A stretch of DNA of 64,000 bases from Candidatus Mailhella excrementigallinarum (GTDB lineage: Bacteria; Desulfobacterota; Desulfovibrionia; Desulfovibrionales; Desulfovibrionaceae). Of this stretch, positions 31,270-39,592 are shown piece after piece (positions within the stretch are counted from its first letter, which is position 1; each line of letters begins with the position of its first letter). Both the position numbers and the translations under genes were made by a program. The notes below the pieces were generated by a model. That model had not been told where the DNA came from and made no database searches. It was given only the letters and a program-made list of their open reading frames with translations. The DNA is taken from assembly GCA_944324075.1 (NCBI GenBank), contig CALUUZ010000009.1:1-64000 (forward strand), in the 5' to 3' direction.

Positions 31270-31294
31270 CCCCGGAACACACGCTGTTCCGGGG
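31270..31294 (+). terminator. Second hairpin before the SMR gene
   Basis: CCCCGGAACA-CACGC-TGTTCCGGGG, 10 bp perfect stem; may be a tandem terminator or leader structure. Confidence 0.4.
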
Positions 31295-31316
31295 CAATCT
31301 GGACAGGGGGGCGATC

Positions 31317-31661
31317 ATGAGCGGCGCGGTAACAACCTACGGTCTTCTTTTCATTGCCATTCTGGCGGAAACCTTCGCCACATCAAGCCTGAACGCCTCC
31401 CAGCAGTTCACCAGACCTGTTCCCACGCTGTGTTCCATTTTCGGGTATGTCGTGTCGTTCTATACCTTTTCCCATGTGCTGAAGAGCATGCCCGTGGGCA
31501 TCGGCTACGCCATATGGTGCGCCCTCGGCATCGTGCTCATTTCCGCGGTGGGCGTTTTTTACTTCAAGCAGCATCTCGATCTGCCCGCATACATCGGCCT
31601 GGGCCTCATCATCGCGGGCGTGGTGGTCATCAATGTCTGTTCCGGATCGGTGAGGCATTAG
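31317..31661 (+). CDS. Small multidrug resistance (SMR) family transporter
   Basis: 114 aa with four membrane segments, standard for EmrE-like proteins. The essential membrane Glu is in LFIAILAETFATSSLNAS (about residue 18), followed by the conserved SFYTFSHVLKSMPVGIGYAI (about residues 47-66, with the W of AIWCALG after it) and a fourth helix (IGLGLIIAGVVVINV). Such dimers export lipophilic cations or guanidinium-like compounds in exchange for protons. A purine-rich GACAGGGGGG stretch before ATG 31317 serves as ribosome-binding site. Single gene; the final G of its TAG stop is the first base of the R1 hairpin that follows, which may serve as its terminator. Confidence 0.88.
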   Translation: MSGAVTTYGLLFIAILAETFATSSLNASQQFTRPVPTLCSIFGYVVSFYTFSHVLKSMPVGIGYAIWCALGIVLISAVGVFYFKQHLDLPAYIGLGLIIAGVVVINVCSGSVRH

Positions 31662-31825
31662 AGCATTTTCGTTTTGAAAATGCTCCCGGAGCCGAGTGGT
31701 GCGAGACTGAAGCCGCGACATCGGGCAGCCGCAATTCACTTGCGGCGTACAGCTCCGATGGAGGGTGAAGCCCGCGGGCCAGAACGTGGAATCCCGGCTG
31801 GCAGATACTTTCAACAGCAAAATTC
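31661..31825 (+). repeat. Repeat R1, copy 5 (full length, forward)
   Basis: Best copy for defining R1: hairpin GAGCATTTTC-GTTTT-GAAAATGCTC (31661-31685), CCGGAG-CGAG, GCCGCAATTCACTTGCGGCG, GCTCCGATGGAGGGTGAAGC, GCGGGCCAGAACGTGG, CGGCTGGCAGATACTTTCAA and CAGCAAAATTCTC. Starts inside the stop codon of the SMR gene. Confidence 0.9.
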
Positions 31826-31875
31826 TCTCGTGCGCTTCCGCCCTGAACCTGTTCCCGGATTGGGCGGCAGGTCTG

Positions 31876-33282
31876 TCAGAAGCGGTAGCCGAGCGACAGA
31901 TTCAGCCGTTGCCGCTCGTGTTCCTGCGTCCATATGTTTGAATCCCGTCTGACATAGGTATATTGCAGCGTCGGCGTGATGTCGTATTTTTCAAGCAGGC
32001 TGGAAGAGAGGGACGCGAAGACCTGCCATGTTCTGTCCCTGCGCCGCGTTTCAGCGATGCGGTAATCGCGGGCGATGTACCACTGGGCGCCATGATAGCG
32101 GGCATCGGTCAGACTCAGTTCGCCGAACAGGGAAAAGCCGTACGGCAGAACGCGGTAAAGACCCAGTGCACAGCGCAGGCTGTCGCTGCCGTAGGCGTCG
32201 GCTTCGGCGTTTTCCCTCTGAAAGGCCAGCCCGGCCTGAACAAAGGTTCTGTCATTCAGGATATAGCGAACCTGAAGGTGGGAAAACAGGCTGTCTCCCT
32301 CCAGAAATTCATTGACATAGCTGTCATTGTAGCGGATGCGCGCCCAGGAGAAGGCTCCGCCCAGCAGAAAGCGGTTCAGCATCCATTGCCCGTCAAGGCG
32401 GATGCCGTATTCCTCGCTGTATTGCCGCCCGGCGTACCAGCGCTTGCGGAATGTGGGTTGCAGGCTGATTTCTCCCTGCTCAAAGGTATGGCGCGGGCCG
32501 CTGGCAAGAAAAAGCTGATAGTCGTCAAAGTCGTTCCGCTCATATTCGAGCGCGTTCAGGCTGATGGTGCTGCGCAGGCCGAAATCCCTGCTGAAGCGCA
32601 GATAATGGTTGAGTGTTCCGCCCACGCCAAGCCCGATGCCGCTCTGTTTTTTTTCCAGCGGGCGGCAGAGCAGCATGCCGCCGAGAGCGATGCACTCCTC
32701 TTCGCCGCCTGACGCCTGATTGAGGTTGGAATCGGGAACGAGCGCCGCGTTGAAGCCGATGCTCCAGTCCTTTCTGCGCCGGATCTGCGTCAGGAACTCG
32801 TCCACCTTTTCCTGCACTTCCGGCGGAAGTCCGCTCCCTTTCACAAGTTCAAACTGGAGTTGGGCGTCTTCATAGTCCCTGTTCAGAAAGTAGGCCCGCG
32901 CCAGCTCCAGACGCACCCTCGGCAGGTTCGGATTCCGACGCAGAATGTCCAGAAACAGGAGAGAGGCTTCCCGAAAGCGGCCTTCCAGCATGAATATTCC
33001 GGCCAGTTGAAAGGCCGCTTCGATCCGGTACTCCTGAATCCGGCCGCGCGCGATCAGTTCCTGATACAGGGCGGCAGCCTCGTCCCTGCGTCCCTGCCCG
33101 GCAAGGATGCGGGCCAGAACAAGGGCTTCCCTTTCCGTAAGGCGTTTCTCTCCGGCGGGAGCGGAAGCTCCCGCCGCCGGAGGGGCTTCCCGCTCCGCGC
33201 CCTCCGCTGCGGGAAAGGGCGCAAGCAGCGCGGCAAGCAGCAGAAGCAGCGGAAAACGGGACGGGGAGAATGGAAAGCGCAT
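31876..33282 (-). CDS. Surface lipoprotein assembly modifier (Slam), outer-membrane translocator
   Basis: 468 aa. Signal peptide residues 1-28 (LLLLLAALLAPFPAAEG). Residues about 45-165 are helical TPR-like repeats (EAAALYQELIARGRIQEYRI, REASLLFLDILRRNPNLPRV). Residues about 170-468 form a beta-barrel of amphipathic strands ending in LNLSLGYRF with terminal Phe. This TPR plus DUF560 barrel layout is that of Slam proteins, which move lipoproteins across the outer membrane to the cell surface. The start is 7 bp after the stop of the upstream lipoprotein gene, so the two are one operon and the lipoprotein is the probable substrate. Confidence 0.85.
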   Translation of the reverse strand: MRFPFSPSRFPLLLLLAALLAPFPAAEGAEREAPPAAGASAPAGEKRLTEREALVLARILAGQGRRDEAAALYQELIARGRIQEYRIEAAFQLAGIFMLEGRFREASLLFLDILRRNPNLPRVRLELARAYFLNRDYEDAQLQFELVKGSGLPPEVQEKVDEFLTQIRRRKDWSIGFNAALVPDSNLNQASGGEEECIALGGMLLCRPLEKKQSGIGLGVGGTLNHYLRFSRDFGLRSTISLNALEYERNDFDDYQLFLASGPRHTFEQGEISLQPTFRKRWYAGRQYSEEYGIRLDGQWMLNRFLLGGAFSWARIRYNDSYVNEFLEGDSLFSHLQVRYILNDRTFVQAGLAFQRENAEADAYGSDSLRCALGLYRVLPYGFSLFGELSLTDARYHGAQWYIARDYRIAETRRRDRTWQVFASLSSSLLEKYDITPTLQYTYVRRDSNIWTQEHERQRLNLSLGYRF

Positions 33283-33289
33283 GGCCTGC

Positions 33290-34438
33290 CTACTGTTTTA
33301 CACCGAAGGAGCCGTCGAACATGAACCCGTCTCCGGTGATGTCGTTTTTCGCGCCGATTTCAAAGCGCCCGGACGCCTCGCTGGCGGAACCGGAAGGTCC
33401 ATAGAAATTGCCGCTCAGGGATGCGCCTGTTATATTTTGAGGGAATTGAATGCCGGAGGTGTTGCCGTTATCCGTGACGGTGGGCATCTGTCCATCACCG
33501 TGGAATTCGCTGTTGTATACGTTGAACTTGAATCCGATATTGTAGAAATCCGGGAAATTCATGGCCAGATTGCCGCTCTTTCCTCCAGTGTCGATGGTCA
33601 GCGTGGCGTCCCCCTGGAAGAATTCCTGAACAGGTTTTTCCAGCGTGGTTCCCCTGTATTGTGTCGCCATGGCTATGGCTTTTCCCGTGAAATTCGCATT
33701 TTCCGCCGGAACCGCATTATGTGCGGAATTTCCGCCGCTGACAGGGATAAAGGTAATATCTGTATAAGGATCACCTTCTGTGTAGGTTTTTGACTGTCCG
33801 TTCCACTCGAAGGTGCCGACCCAGCCGGATTTTACTCCCCATGCGCCGAAAGAAGCATACATCAAATCCACCAGACCGGAATTCAGGGCCATGAATTCTG
33901 TTGCACCAAGAGCTGTTCCGGTGAAATAGACTACTGGTTTCGCGGGATCCTCGTTCATGGGACCCCAGTCTGCGTGATCATACCTGGTTCCCCGCCGATC
34001 TTCTTCAAGGAAGTTGGCGGTTTCATCCGTCATATCACCAATTCCAATAACCAGTTCAGGCCCGTTTTCACCGTGCTGCGGGAGTTCGGCAAATTGGAAT
34101 TCCCTGAGAACTCTTTCATTCGGGCCTCCATAGTCAGCTATGATATCTATGGAATTGCCGTGCCTGATAGTCAGCTTCTGTCCATCAACATCGGCGGTGA
34201 GCCCGTCGTTTTTGAGCGTGGCTTCCAGTCCGCCGTTGTCTCCTGTGTTGGAGTAGTCCTCCGCAAGATAGCCCTGTTGGGGCATGCCGCCGGTGATCTC
34301 ACTGGCGGTGATGGTCGGGCGCGGAGCCAGGGGAGTGCTGCCGCTCCCCCCGCTTCCTCCGCCGCCAACGCAGGCCGTCAAGGAGACAAGGCCGACCGTT
34401 ACGGCGAACAGCATGGATTTTTTCGATACTGTGTTCAT
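33290..34438 (-). CDS. Surface lipoprotein, probable Slam substrate
   Basis: 382 aa. Lipoprotein signal with lipobox LTAC at residues 20-23 (cysteine 23 is acylated), then a Gly/Ser-rich tether GGGGSGGSGS. The C-terminal domain (about 270-382) has the small beta-barrel character seen in TbpB-like Slam substrates: NLAMNFPDFYNIGFKFNVYN, GASLSGNFYGPSGSASEASG, FEIGAKNDITGDGFMFDGSF. The N-terminal 240 residues are probably the ligand-binding face and match nothing I recognise. GGGAGGA precedes ATG 34438. Gene order substrate-Slam in one operon supports the pairing. The ligand (iron carrier, haem, host protein) is unknown; no TonB receptor is adjacent. Confidence 0.75.
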   Translation of the reverse strand: MNTVSKKSMLFAVTVGLVSLTACVGGGGSGGSGSTPLAPRPTITASEITGGMPQQGYLAEDYSNTGDNGGLEATLKNDGLTADVDGQKLTIRHGNSIDIIADYGGPNERVLREFQFAELPQHGENGPELVIGIGDMTDETANFLEEDRRGTRYDHADWGPMNEDPAKPVVYFTGTALGATEFMALNSGLVDLMYASFGAWGVKSGWVGTFEWNGQSKTYTEGDPYTDITFIPVSGGNSAHNAVPAENANFTGKAIAMATQYRGTTLEKPVQEFFQGDATLTIDTGGKSGNLAMNFPDFYNIGFKFNVYNSEFHGDGQMPTVTDNGNTSGIQFPQNITGASLSGNFYGPSGSASEASGRFEIGAKNDITGDGFMFDGSFGVKQ

Positions 34439-34558
34439 GCAAACATCCTCCCGTTATAAGGTTATGGTGATATCCATTCGCTTCTTTGCATCTTCCGAAA
34501 CAGAGCACGGCGGCGGAGAGTTGCGGATGACGCGCCGACATTCCGGAGCAGGATGGCG

Positions 34559-35335
34559 TCACCGCACATATTTTCCCATGGCCGCGCGTATGGGCGCATA
34601 GAAATGCTCAGCATCCGATTTCATGGCGGCAAAATGCCAGGTGTTGAACAGCGGCACCTCGCGTTCGCCCAGAGCTATGCTGCACACCTCAATTTCCGGT
34701 ATCGTCTCGTCAAGGATGCGGATGTCGCCCAGAGAGGGAAAACTGGCGCGCAAGTTCATGGCGATAACAATATCCGGATGAATGATTTCCATTTGTTCAC
34801 GGAAAAAATTCCGCTGGCTTCGGGAACTTTGTTCGACGAATTCCGCAATGGTCGGCGTATCCGCCTGCCACGAGCTGTTATCAAGATATTCATGGCTGAG
34901 CTTGGACAGGTTCATGAATGCGAAACTGACGCCGCCGTCATTCCCGAATGTCTCGGCAAGCCGGGCGGCATCCGGTATGCTGTCCCATTCCGGCAGGTCG
35001 TGGTTGATGCCGTAGGCGACTTTCAACATGCGCCGGAAAAAGGATGACCGGTTAACGAAAGTTCCTCCGATTTGTTTCTCATGAATAGCATTATACAATA
35101 TATCAATATAACTCTGTCCCGCGATATCAAGAGATTCTTTTCCGATAAAAAGAATCTTGAAACGCTGCTCAAGATAGCCGGGAAAAATTCCATCCGTAAC
35201 AAAATAGTCGATATCGTATTTTTCCCAGAATCCGATTGACAAGAGAAAATCGCTCCATTCGCGGAACAAGGCATCAAGGTTTTTGTTAAGAGTATGCTCT
35301 TCTTCTGAAAAAATTGCCAGACTTGTTGTTTTCAT
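34559..35335 (-). CDS. Uracil-DNA-glycosylase-fold-like protein, function unknown
   Basis: 258 aa, no signal or membrane segment; base composition is less GC-rich than its neighbours. Elements recall the UDG superfamily fold: FKILFIGKESLD (near residue 64, first strand and active-site loop), FAFMNLSKLSHE (near 138), HPDIVIAMNLR (near 185) and FNTWHFAAM (near 232, position of the His-containing motif). These matches are weak, so DNA-glycosylase activity should not be assumed. AAGGAG lies 9 nt before ATG 35335. It is monocistronic, between the Slam pair and a decayed region with a low-GC leader, and may be an acquired gene. Confidence 0.55.
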   Translation of the reverse strand: MKTTSLAIFSEEEHTLNKNLDALFREWSDFLLSIGFWEKYDIDYFVTDGIFPGYLEQRFKILFIGKESLDIAGQSYIDILYNAIHEKQIGGTFVNRSSFFRRMLKVAYGINHDLPEWDSIPDAARLAETFGNDGGVSFAFMNLSKLSHEYLDNSSWQADTPTIAEFVEQSSRSQRNFFREQMEIIHPDIVIAMNLRASFPSLGDIRILDETIPEIEVCSIALGEREVPLFNTWHFAAMKSDAEHFYAPIRAAMGKYVR

Positions 35336-35557
35336 TACGGAATTCTCCTTCAATAAGAGCGGCTCAAGCTGGAAGATATGCCGCTGACAGGTTGATGAAT
35401 TATTTGTTTTTCAAACTGATAGATTGTGTTTAGCGTATTATCAACATCTATGGATGGTTTTATATGTATAAAACTTGTCTGTTATTCTTGATAGTGAGTT
35501 GTCCTGAAAAATGATGCGGCATGTTTTGCGGAAAATCCGGGCGAAAGGATCGAAAAG

Positions 35558-35765
35558 TTGCGGAAAAAAGCCCTGACTCAGGAACGGGCGGTTGAACTTG
35601 CCGGTATTACCGGGGAATATTGGGAGAGGTGGAGCGGGGCTGTGCCGCTGTGTCCTCGGTGGTGCCGGACGGGGTGTTCAAGGTTCCTGGGGCATCCGTG
35701 GCGGACGTCATGGAGACGGAGCATCTGTATACGCGTCAGGAGATATTGGAAAATCTGAAACCTGC
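35558..35765 (+). pseudogene. Remnant of an unrecognised gene, frameshifted
   Basis: A frame opening with RKKALTQERAVELAGITGEY loses protein character after about 30 codons, while another frame takes up plausible coding sequence (VVPDGVFKVPGASVADVMET then EHLYTRQEILENLK) before running into low-quality sequence. This looks like a short gene or gene end broken by a frameshift. I do not recognise the family. Confidence 0.3.
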
Positions 35766-35884
35766 CTCCGGCAGTCGGATGCTCACACCCTGCGCCTGTA
35801 TCTGCGCCTGCTGCGCACCTTGCAGATGCAAGCGCCGCAATTTTTCTTTTGAGCTATTATGATGTGGTGTTGAGACTGACCTTG

Positions 35885-35989
35885 ACCGCCGGGGGCGCAA
35901 GCGAGCCGTTCGTGGATACATGCTGCCTTTCACCCGTGTGGAACACGGGCTGCCTTTGCGGCAACGCATGTTGCCGCCTGTGCCGCAGC
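35885..35989 (-). repeat. Repeat R3, copy 2 (inverted)
   Basis: Contains CGAGCCGTTCGTGGATACATG, the hairpin CCCGTGTGGAACACGGG, and GCGGCAACGCATGTTGCCGC, matching the copy at 7955-8062 in inverted orientation. Confidence 0.7.
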
Positions 35990-36187
35990 AAAAATATACG
36001 TCCCGCATAGCGGTATCGGCATAGTGCCATAATTGCCTTTCCCTTCAATGAACAGGGACAGCAATGATTCCGCAGTTCCTCCCCTTGTGTCCTGCCCGGA
36101 AGTGGTATAGAGCGGCCATGCCGCCTTTCGGGCAGATGCTTTTGTCCGGCCGCGCGGTTCATTCCGGATTTTTTGGGGGGAGGAGCC

Positions 36188-37084
36188 ATGCCTGTTTCAA
36201 ACATTCAGACTCGTGCGACGCTGATCGGACTGACGGCTCCCGTGTGCTGGGGGATGACCGTCGGGCTGATCCGCAGCATTACGGAATCGTTCGGTCTGGC
36301 CGCCGGACTGACGCTTCTTTACGGCGCGACCATTGTATTTCTGTATGTTCTTCTGGGCAGGCCCCGTCTTCGGGCATTTCCCCGCAAATACCTGTTTTTC
36401 GGCATTCCTCTGGCCAATGTCTGCTCAATCTGTTTCTGTCTGTCCATGTATCTGTCCGCCGGAGGACAGCAGACGGTGGAAGTGGGCATGATCAATTACA
36501 CATGGCCCTGCCTGGTGGTGCTGTTTGCCATTCTGTTCAACGGGCAGAAGGCCGGATGGTGGATCGTCCCCGGCGTCATTGTCAGCTTCGCGGGCATCAT
36601 GCTTGTGCTGGGGGGAGAAAGGGGTATTGATCTGCCGGGCATATGGGAGCACGTGCAGGGCAATCCCTGGAGCTATGTGCTGGCCTTTTGCGGGGCTGTG
36701 GCCTGGGCCGCCTATTCCAACCTGACCAGAGCATGGTCGAACGGGCAGAATCCCACGCTTGTGGTTTTTGCATTGGACTTCATCATCTTTTCCGCACTGT
36801 GGGGCGCAGGATACGGCGATCTTTCCCACGCGACGCTCATGGGCTGGATCAGCGTTGTCGTCGGCGCGATTGCCATGGGCGGATCGTATGCCGCCTGGAG
36901 CTACGGCGTGACCAGAGGCAACATTACCATTCTCGCCATCGCCTCCTACTTCACGCCTGTTTTGTCCTGCCTGTTCGCCACGGTCTGGATCGGGGCCAGC
37001 CTTGACGCGTCGTTCTGGAAAGGCGTGGCGGTGGTCGTTGCAGGGTCGCTCATGTGCTGGAGTTCCACCTATTTCCGGAGGTAG
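36188..37084 (+). CDS. EamA/DMT family exporter, YddG-like
   Basis: 298 aa with ten predicted membrane segments in two EamA repeats (about residues 8-135 and 150-290). LIGLTAPVCWGMTVGLIRSI at the N-terminus and MINYTWPCLVVLFAILFNGQ in the middle resemble the aromatic amino acid exporter YddG. It would export amino acids or related metabolites. GGGGAGGAGCC precedes ATG 36188; a start 15 bp earlier is less well placed. The convergent gene is an aminotransferase, so both may concern amino-acid metabolism. Ends at a repeat R1 copy with competing hairpins. Confidence 0.85.
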   Translation: MPVSNIQTRATLIGLTAPVCWGMTVGLIRSITESFGLAAGLTLLYGATIVFLYVLLGRPRLRAFPRKYLFFGIPLANVCSICFCLSMYLSAGGQQTVEVGMINYTWPCLVVLFAILFNGQKAGWWIVPGVIVSFAGIMLVLGGERGIDLPGIWEHVQGNPWSYVLAFCGAVAWAAYSNLTRAWSNGQNPTLVVFALDFIIFSALWGAGYGDLSHATLMGWISVVVGAIAMGGSYAAWSYGVTRGNITILAIASYFTPVLSCLFATVWIGASLDASFWKGVAVVVAGSLMCWSSTYFRR

Positions 37085-37094
37085 GGCATGTTGT

Positions 37095-37250
37095 GATGCT
37101 CTGCGGAGTCGAACAAGGCGAGACTCCGCAGAGCATTTTCAAACCGAAAATGCTCTGACGCGCGTTGCGCTTGCGGCTGAGGGCGCCGCGCCTCCCTCCG
37201 TCCGGTATGGCCGTAGTTCGCCTGCGGCGTAACGCTCCGGAGAAGGTGCG
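37095..37250 (+). repeat. Repeat R1, copy 6 (forward, variant with two overlapping hairpins)
   Basis: TGCTCTGCGGAGTC (37097-37110) pairs with GACTCCGCAGAGCA (37122-37135); the second arm overlaps the start of the standard hairpin GAGCATTTTC-AAACC-GAAAATGCTC (37131-37155). Downstream blocks (TTGCGCTTGCGG, CGTCCGG, GTAGTTCGCCTGCGGCG) are diverged R1. Sits 10 bp after the EamA stop. Confidence 0.75.
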
Positions 37251-37311
37251 CCGGATTCCGGCGGAAAGACAGGTGATTTCTTCCGGAATCCGGCGCGGGA
37301 ACGCAGGGTGT

Positions 37312-38577
37312 TCAGCGGCTTTCCCGAATGAGGGCGGCAATGCGTTCCAGCCCCGTTTTTACTGTATCCCGCGACGGGCCATAGGAGAATCTCACCCAGG
37401 AGCGGTAAGGTTCCTCCGCCGGCCGGGTACGGTAGGGACGCACATCGAAGAATCGGCCGGGCACGGTCATGACTTTTCTGCTCAGACAGGCATGAAAAAA
37501 GGCGTCCGCATCGTCGAGGGGCGCGGGAAGATCACGGATACAGGCCCATACATAGAAGGTGCCGCGCGGCTCGGCGGCGGGACGGATGCCCATGGCCGCC
37601 AGTCCTTCCAGCATCATCCTGCGCTTTACCGCGAATTCGGCGCGCAGGGCGCGCGTTTCCTGCTCCGCACGGGAAGGCTCAAGCGCGGCCAGTGCGGCCC
37701 GCTGGGTGAGCATGGAAGGTCCGCCGTCCACCGCGCTGGCGGCACGGTTGAGCATCTCGATGATATGGCGGGGACCGACAGCCCAGCCCGCGCGCCAGCC
37801 GGGATAACGGTGGCTTTTGGTCAGGCCGTCGAAAATGACGACCGGGTCCCTGTCCACGTCTTCCACAAATTCGGCGGCGGAAACGGGGCCGTTCGCAGGA
37901 GAGCCGTCTTTCTCATAGATAAAGTGAGAATAGAACTCGTCGCTGCCGAGCAGGCAGTTTTCCCGCCGTGCCGCGGCGACATAGCGCTCCAGTGTATCGC
38001 CGGAAATGAGTTCGCCCGTGGGATTGCAGGGATTGGAGAAAACAAGGGCGTCGGCGCGTTCCTGATGGATGAAGTTCTCCATCTGCGCGGCGGGGATGGA
38101 GAAGGCGTGTTCCTCTTCCGCCCGCATGGGCAGCAGGACGCAGCGGTTGCGCAGGCTGTGGAGATAATCCTCATAGGCGGTATAATCGGGGTTTTTGTAG
38201 GCGATGCGCGCGCCGTCCGCCAGAATAGTGAAAAGGCGTGTCAGGGCAAGGCGTCCGCCCGAGGCGAAGCTGACGTTGTCCGCCGTATATTTCGTTCTGC
38301 CCCGGCGGTATTGCCGGTTGACCATGTCGGCAATGGCTTCGCGCACTTCCTCCGTGCCTCCCACGGGACCGTATGCGTGATCCGAGGGAGAGAGGGACAG
38401 GCTGTTGATGCGTGCGGGCGCGCCGGGCATGTCGCCGACTTCCGGCTGGCCCTGTCCCAGATTGCACCATTCCGGATGTCCGTTCCGGAATCCCAGTTTG
38501 GAGGCTTCGTGTACGACCCAGATGACGCCCATGTACGGAACGTCCCGGACCATGGGGAAAGAGGCAGATGCATCCAT
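37312..38577 (-). CDS. Class I/II pyridoxal-phosphate aminotransferase
   Basis: 421 aa. The fold type I aminotransferase pattern is clear: substrate region NLGQGQPEVGDMPG (about 39-52), YGPVGGTEEVREAIADMVNR (about 69-88), VFSNPCNPTGELISGDTLER (about 178-197, with the Asn that contacts PLP), GSDEFYSHFIYE (about 213), PLP-binding Lys in DGLTKSHRYPGWRAGW (about 251), and FYVWACIRDLP near the C-terminus. It transfers amino groups between an amino acid and a keto acid; the specific pair cannot be read. AGGGAG precedes ATG 38577. Monocistronic between two R1 copies; opposite the exporter gene. Confidence 0.88.
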   Translation of the reverse strand: MDASASFPMVRDVPYMGVIWVVHEASKLGFRNGHPEWCNLGQGQPEVGDMPGAPARINSLSLSPSDHAYGPVGGTEEVREAIADMVNRQYRRGRTKYTADNVSFASGGRLALTRLFTILADGARIAYKNPDYTAYEDYLHSLRNRCVLLPMRAEEEHAFSIPAAQMENFIHQERADALVFSNPCNPTGELISGDTLERYVAAARRENCLLGSDEFYSHFIYEKDGSPANGPVSAAEFVEDVDRDPVVIFDGLTKSHRYPGWRAGWAVGPRHIIEMLNRAASAVDGGPSMLTQRAALAALEPSRAEQETRALRAEFAVKRRMMLEGLAAMGIRPAAEPRGTFYVWACIRDLPAPLDDADAFFHACLSRKVMTVPGRFFDVRPYRTRPAEEPYRSWVRFSYGPSRDTVKTGLERIAALIRESR

Positions 38578-38884
38578 GGAACATGCTCCCTGAAGTTTGC
38601 GGTCCGAGCATCTCACGATTGAAATGCTCTATGGTTTCGAGCAGGGCAAGGCTCATCTCTGCTCTCCCTGTCCGTAACGCGCTTCGCGCTGAAGGCCAAG
38701 GGCGTCTTGACGCCGGAGCAGCCGCAATTCATTTGTGTCTGCTCCGGCGGAAGCGTGAACCCTGCGAGTCAGAACATGGGGGCCTGGCCGGCAGATATTC
38801 CCAATCACAGAAAGTTCATGGAGAAAAAAGCGGGAACCCTGTTCTGCGGGGTTCCCGGAGGGAAAAGGCTGACTGGGGGTGGCG
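38578..38884. other. Interval with repeat R1 copy 7
   Basis: 307 bp between two minus-strand genes: aminotransferase leader, repeat R1 (38606-38811), and a GGAACCCTG-TTCTGC-GGGGTTCCC hairpin (about 38836-38857) that probably terminates the phosphoribosyltransferase gene. Confidence 0.6.
38606..38811 (+). repeat. Repeat R1, copy 7 (full length, forward)
   Basis: Hairpin GAGCATCTCACGATTGAAATGCTC, then CGAGCAGGGCAAGGCTCATC, GCTCTCCCTGTCCGTAACGC, GCGCTGAAGGCCAAGGGCG, GCAGCCGCAATTCATTTG, CTGCTCCGGCGGAAGCGTGA, GCGAGTCAGAACATGG and CTGGCCGGCAGATATTC. Confidence 0.85.
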
Positions 38885-39469
38885 TCACTGCTCGAGCGTT
38901 TCCAGCGGAGTAAAGGTTCCGTCCGGGTTGGGGCGGAACACGAAATGCTCTTTCAGATAAATGATGTCGGAGCGATGCACCGACTGCAGTTCGGCCAGAA
39001 TGGCGGCCCTGGCCACGACATCGGCTCCGGCGGTTTTGGCCAGGTTCTCAATGGCTTCGATGGATTCGCCGGTGGCGATGACGTCGTCGATGAGCGCGAC
39101 GCGTTTTCCCCTGAGTTTTTCAGCATCACAGCCGTCAAGCCAGAGCGTCTGTTCCTTCTGCGTCGTCACGGAGCGGACGGAATGGGAAACGGCGTTCTGC
39201 ATGTAAGGCTTGCGGCTCTTGCGTGCCACGACGAAATCTTTCATGCCCATCAGACGGCTGAGTTCATAGGTCAGGCAGATCCCCTTGGCTTCGGCGGTCA
39301 TGAGGACGTCCACTTCCGGCAGGCGCTTCATGAGTTCGGGGGCGACGGTCTGGATCAGTTCGGTGTCCGAAAGAACGACAAAACTGGCCAGGGCGAGATG
39401 ATCCCCCACCTTGACGAAAGGCAGTTTTCTTTTCAGCCCCATGATTTCAAAGTCAAAATACTGCACCAT
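38885..39469 (-). CDS. Phosphoribosyltransferase family protein (adenine PRTase-like)
   Basis: 194 aa. The PRPP-binding motif VALIDDVIATGESIEAIENL (about residues 119-138) is intact, and EAKGICLTYELSRLMG (about 59-74) with ARKSRKPYMQNAV resembles the adenine/xanthine phosphoribosyltransferase group. It should join a purine-type base to PRPP for salvage, or act as a PRPP/purine sensor. The start is uncertain: ATG 39469 has GGAGG only a few bases upstream, and an ATG 24 bp earlier has no Shine-Dalgarno. Monocistronic, flanked by R1 and the AbgT transporter gene. Confidence 0.8.
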   Translation of the reverse strand: MVQYFDFEIMGLKRKLPFVKVGDHLALASFVVLSDTELIQTVAPELMKRLPEVDVLMTAEAKGICLTYELSRLMGMKDFVVARKSRKPYMQNAVSHSVRSVTTQKEQTLWLDGCDAEKLRGKRVALIDDVIATGESIEAIENLAKTAGADVVARAAILAELQSVHRSDIIYLKEHFVFRPNPDGTFTPLETLEQ

Positions 39470-39592
39470 ATCCTCCGCTTGCGTATTGCGCATGAAATTG
39501 ATGTTCGGTGAAGAAAGGCAGGCCGGAAAAACGGAGCAGGGCGAAACGGCGCTGTCGGTGCCGGAACGCCCTGCGGAAGGGGTTCGGCAGGA

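Larger units (their letters stand above)
35336..36187. other. Low-GC and decayed interval
   Basis: About 850 bp. The first 200 bp are AT-rich (including TTTTATATGTATAAAA) and hold the leader of the minus-strand gene. A broken frame lies at 35558-35765, repeat R3 copy 2 at 35885-35989, and the leader of the EamA gene follows. No intact gene. Confidence 0.55.
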
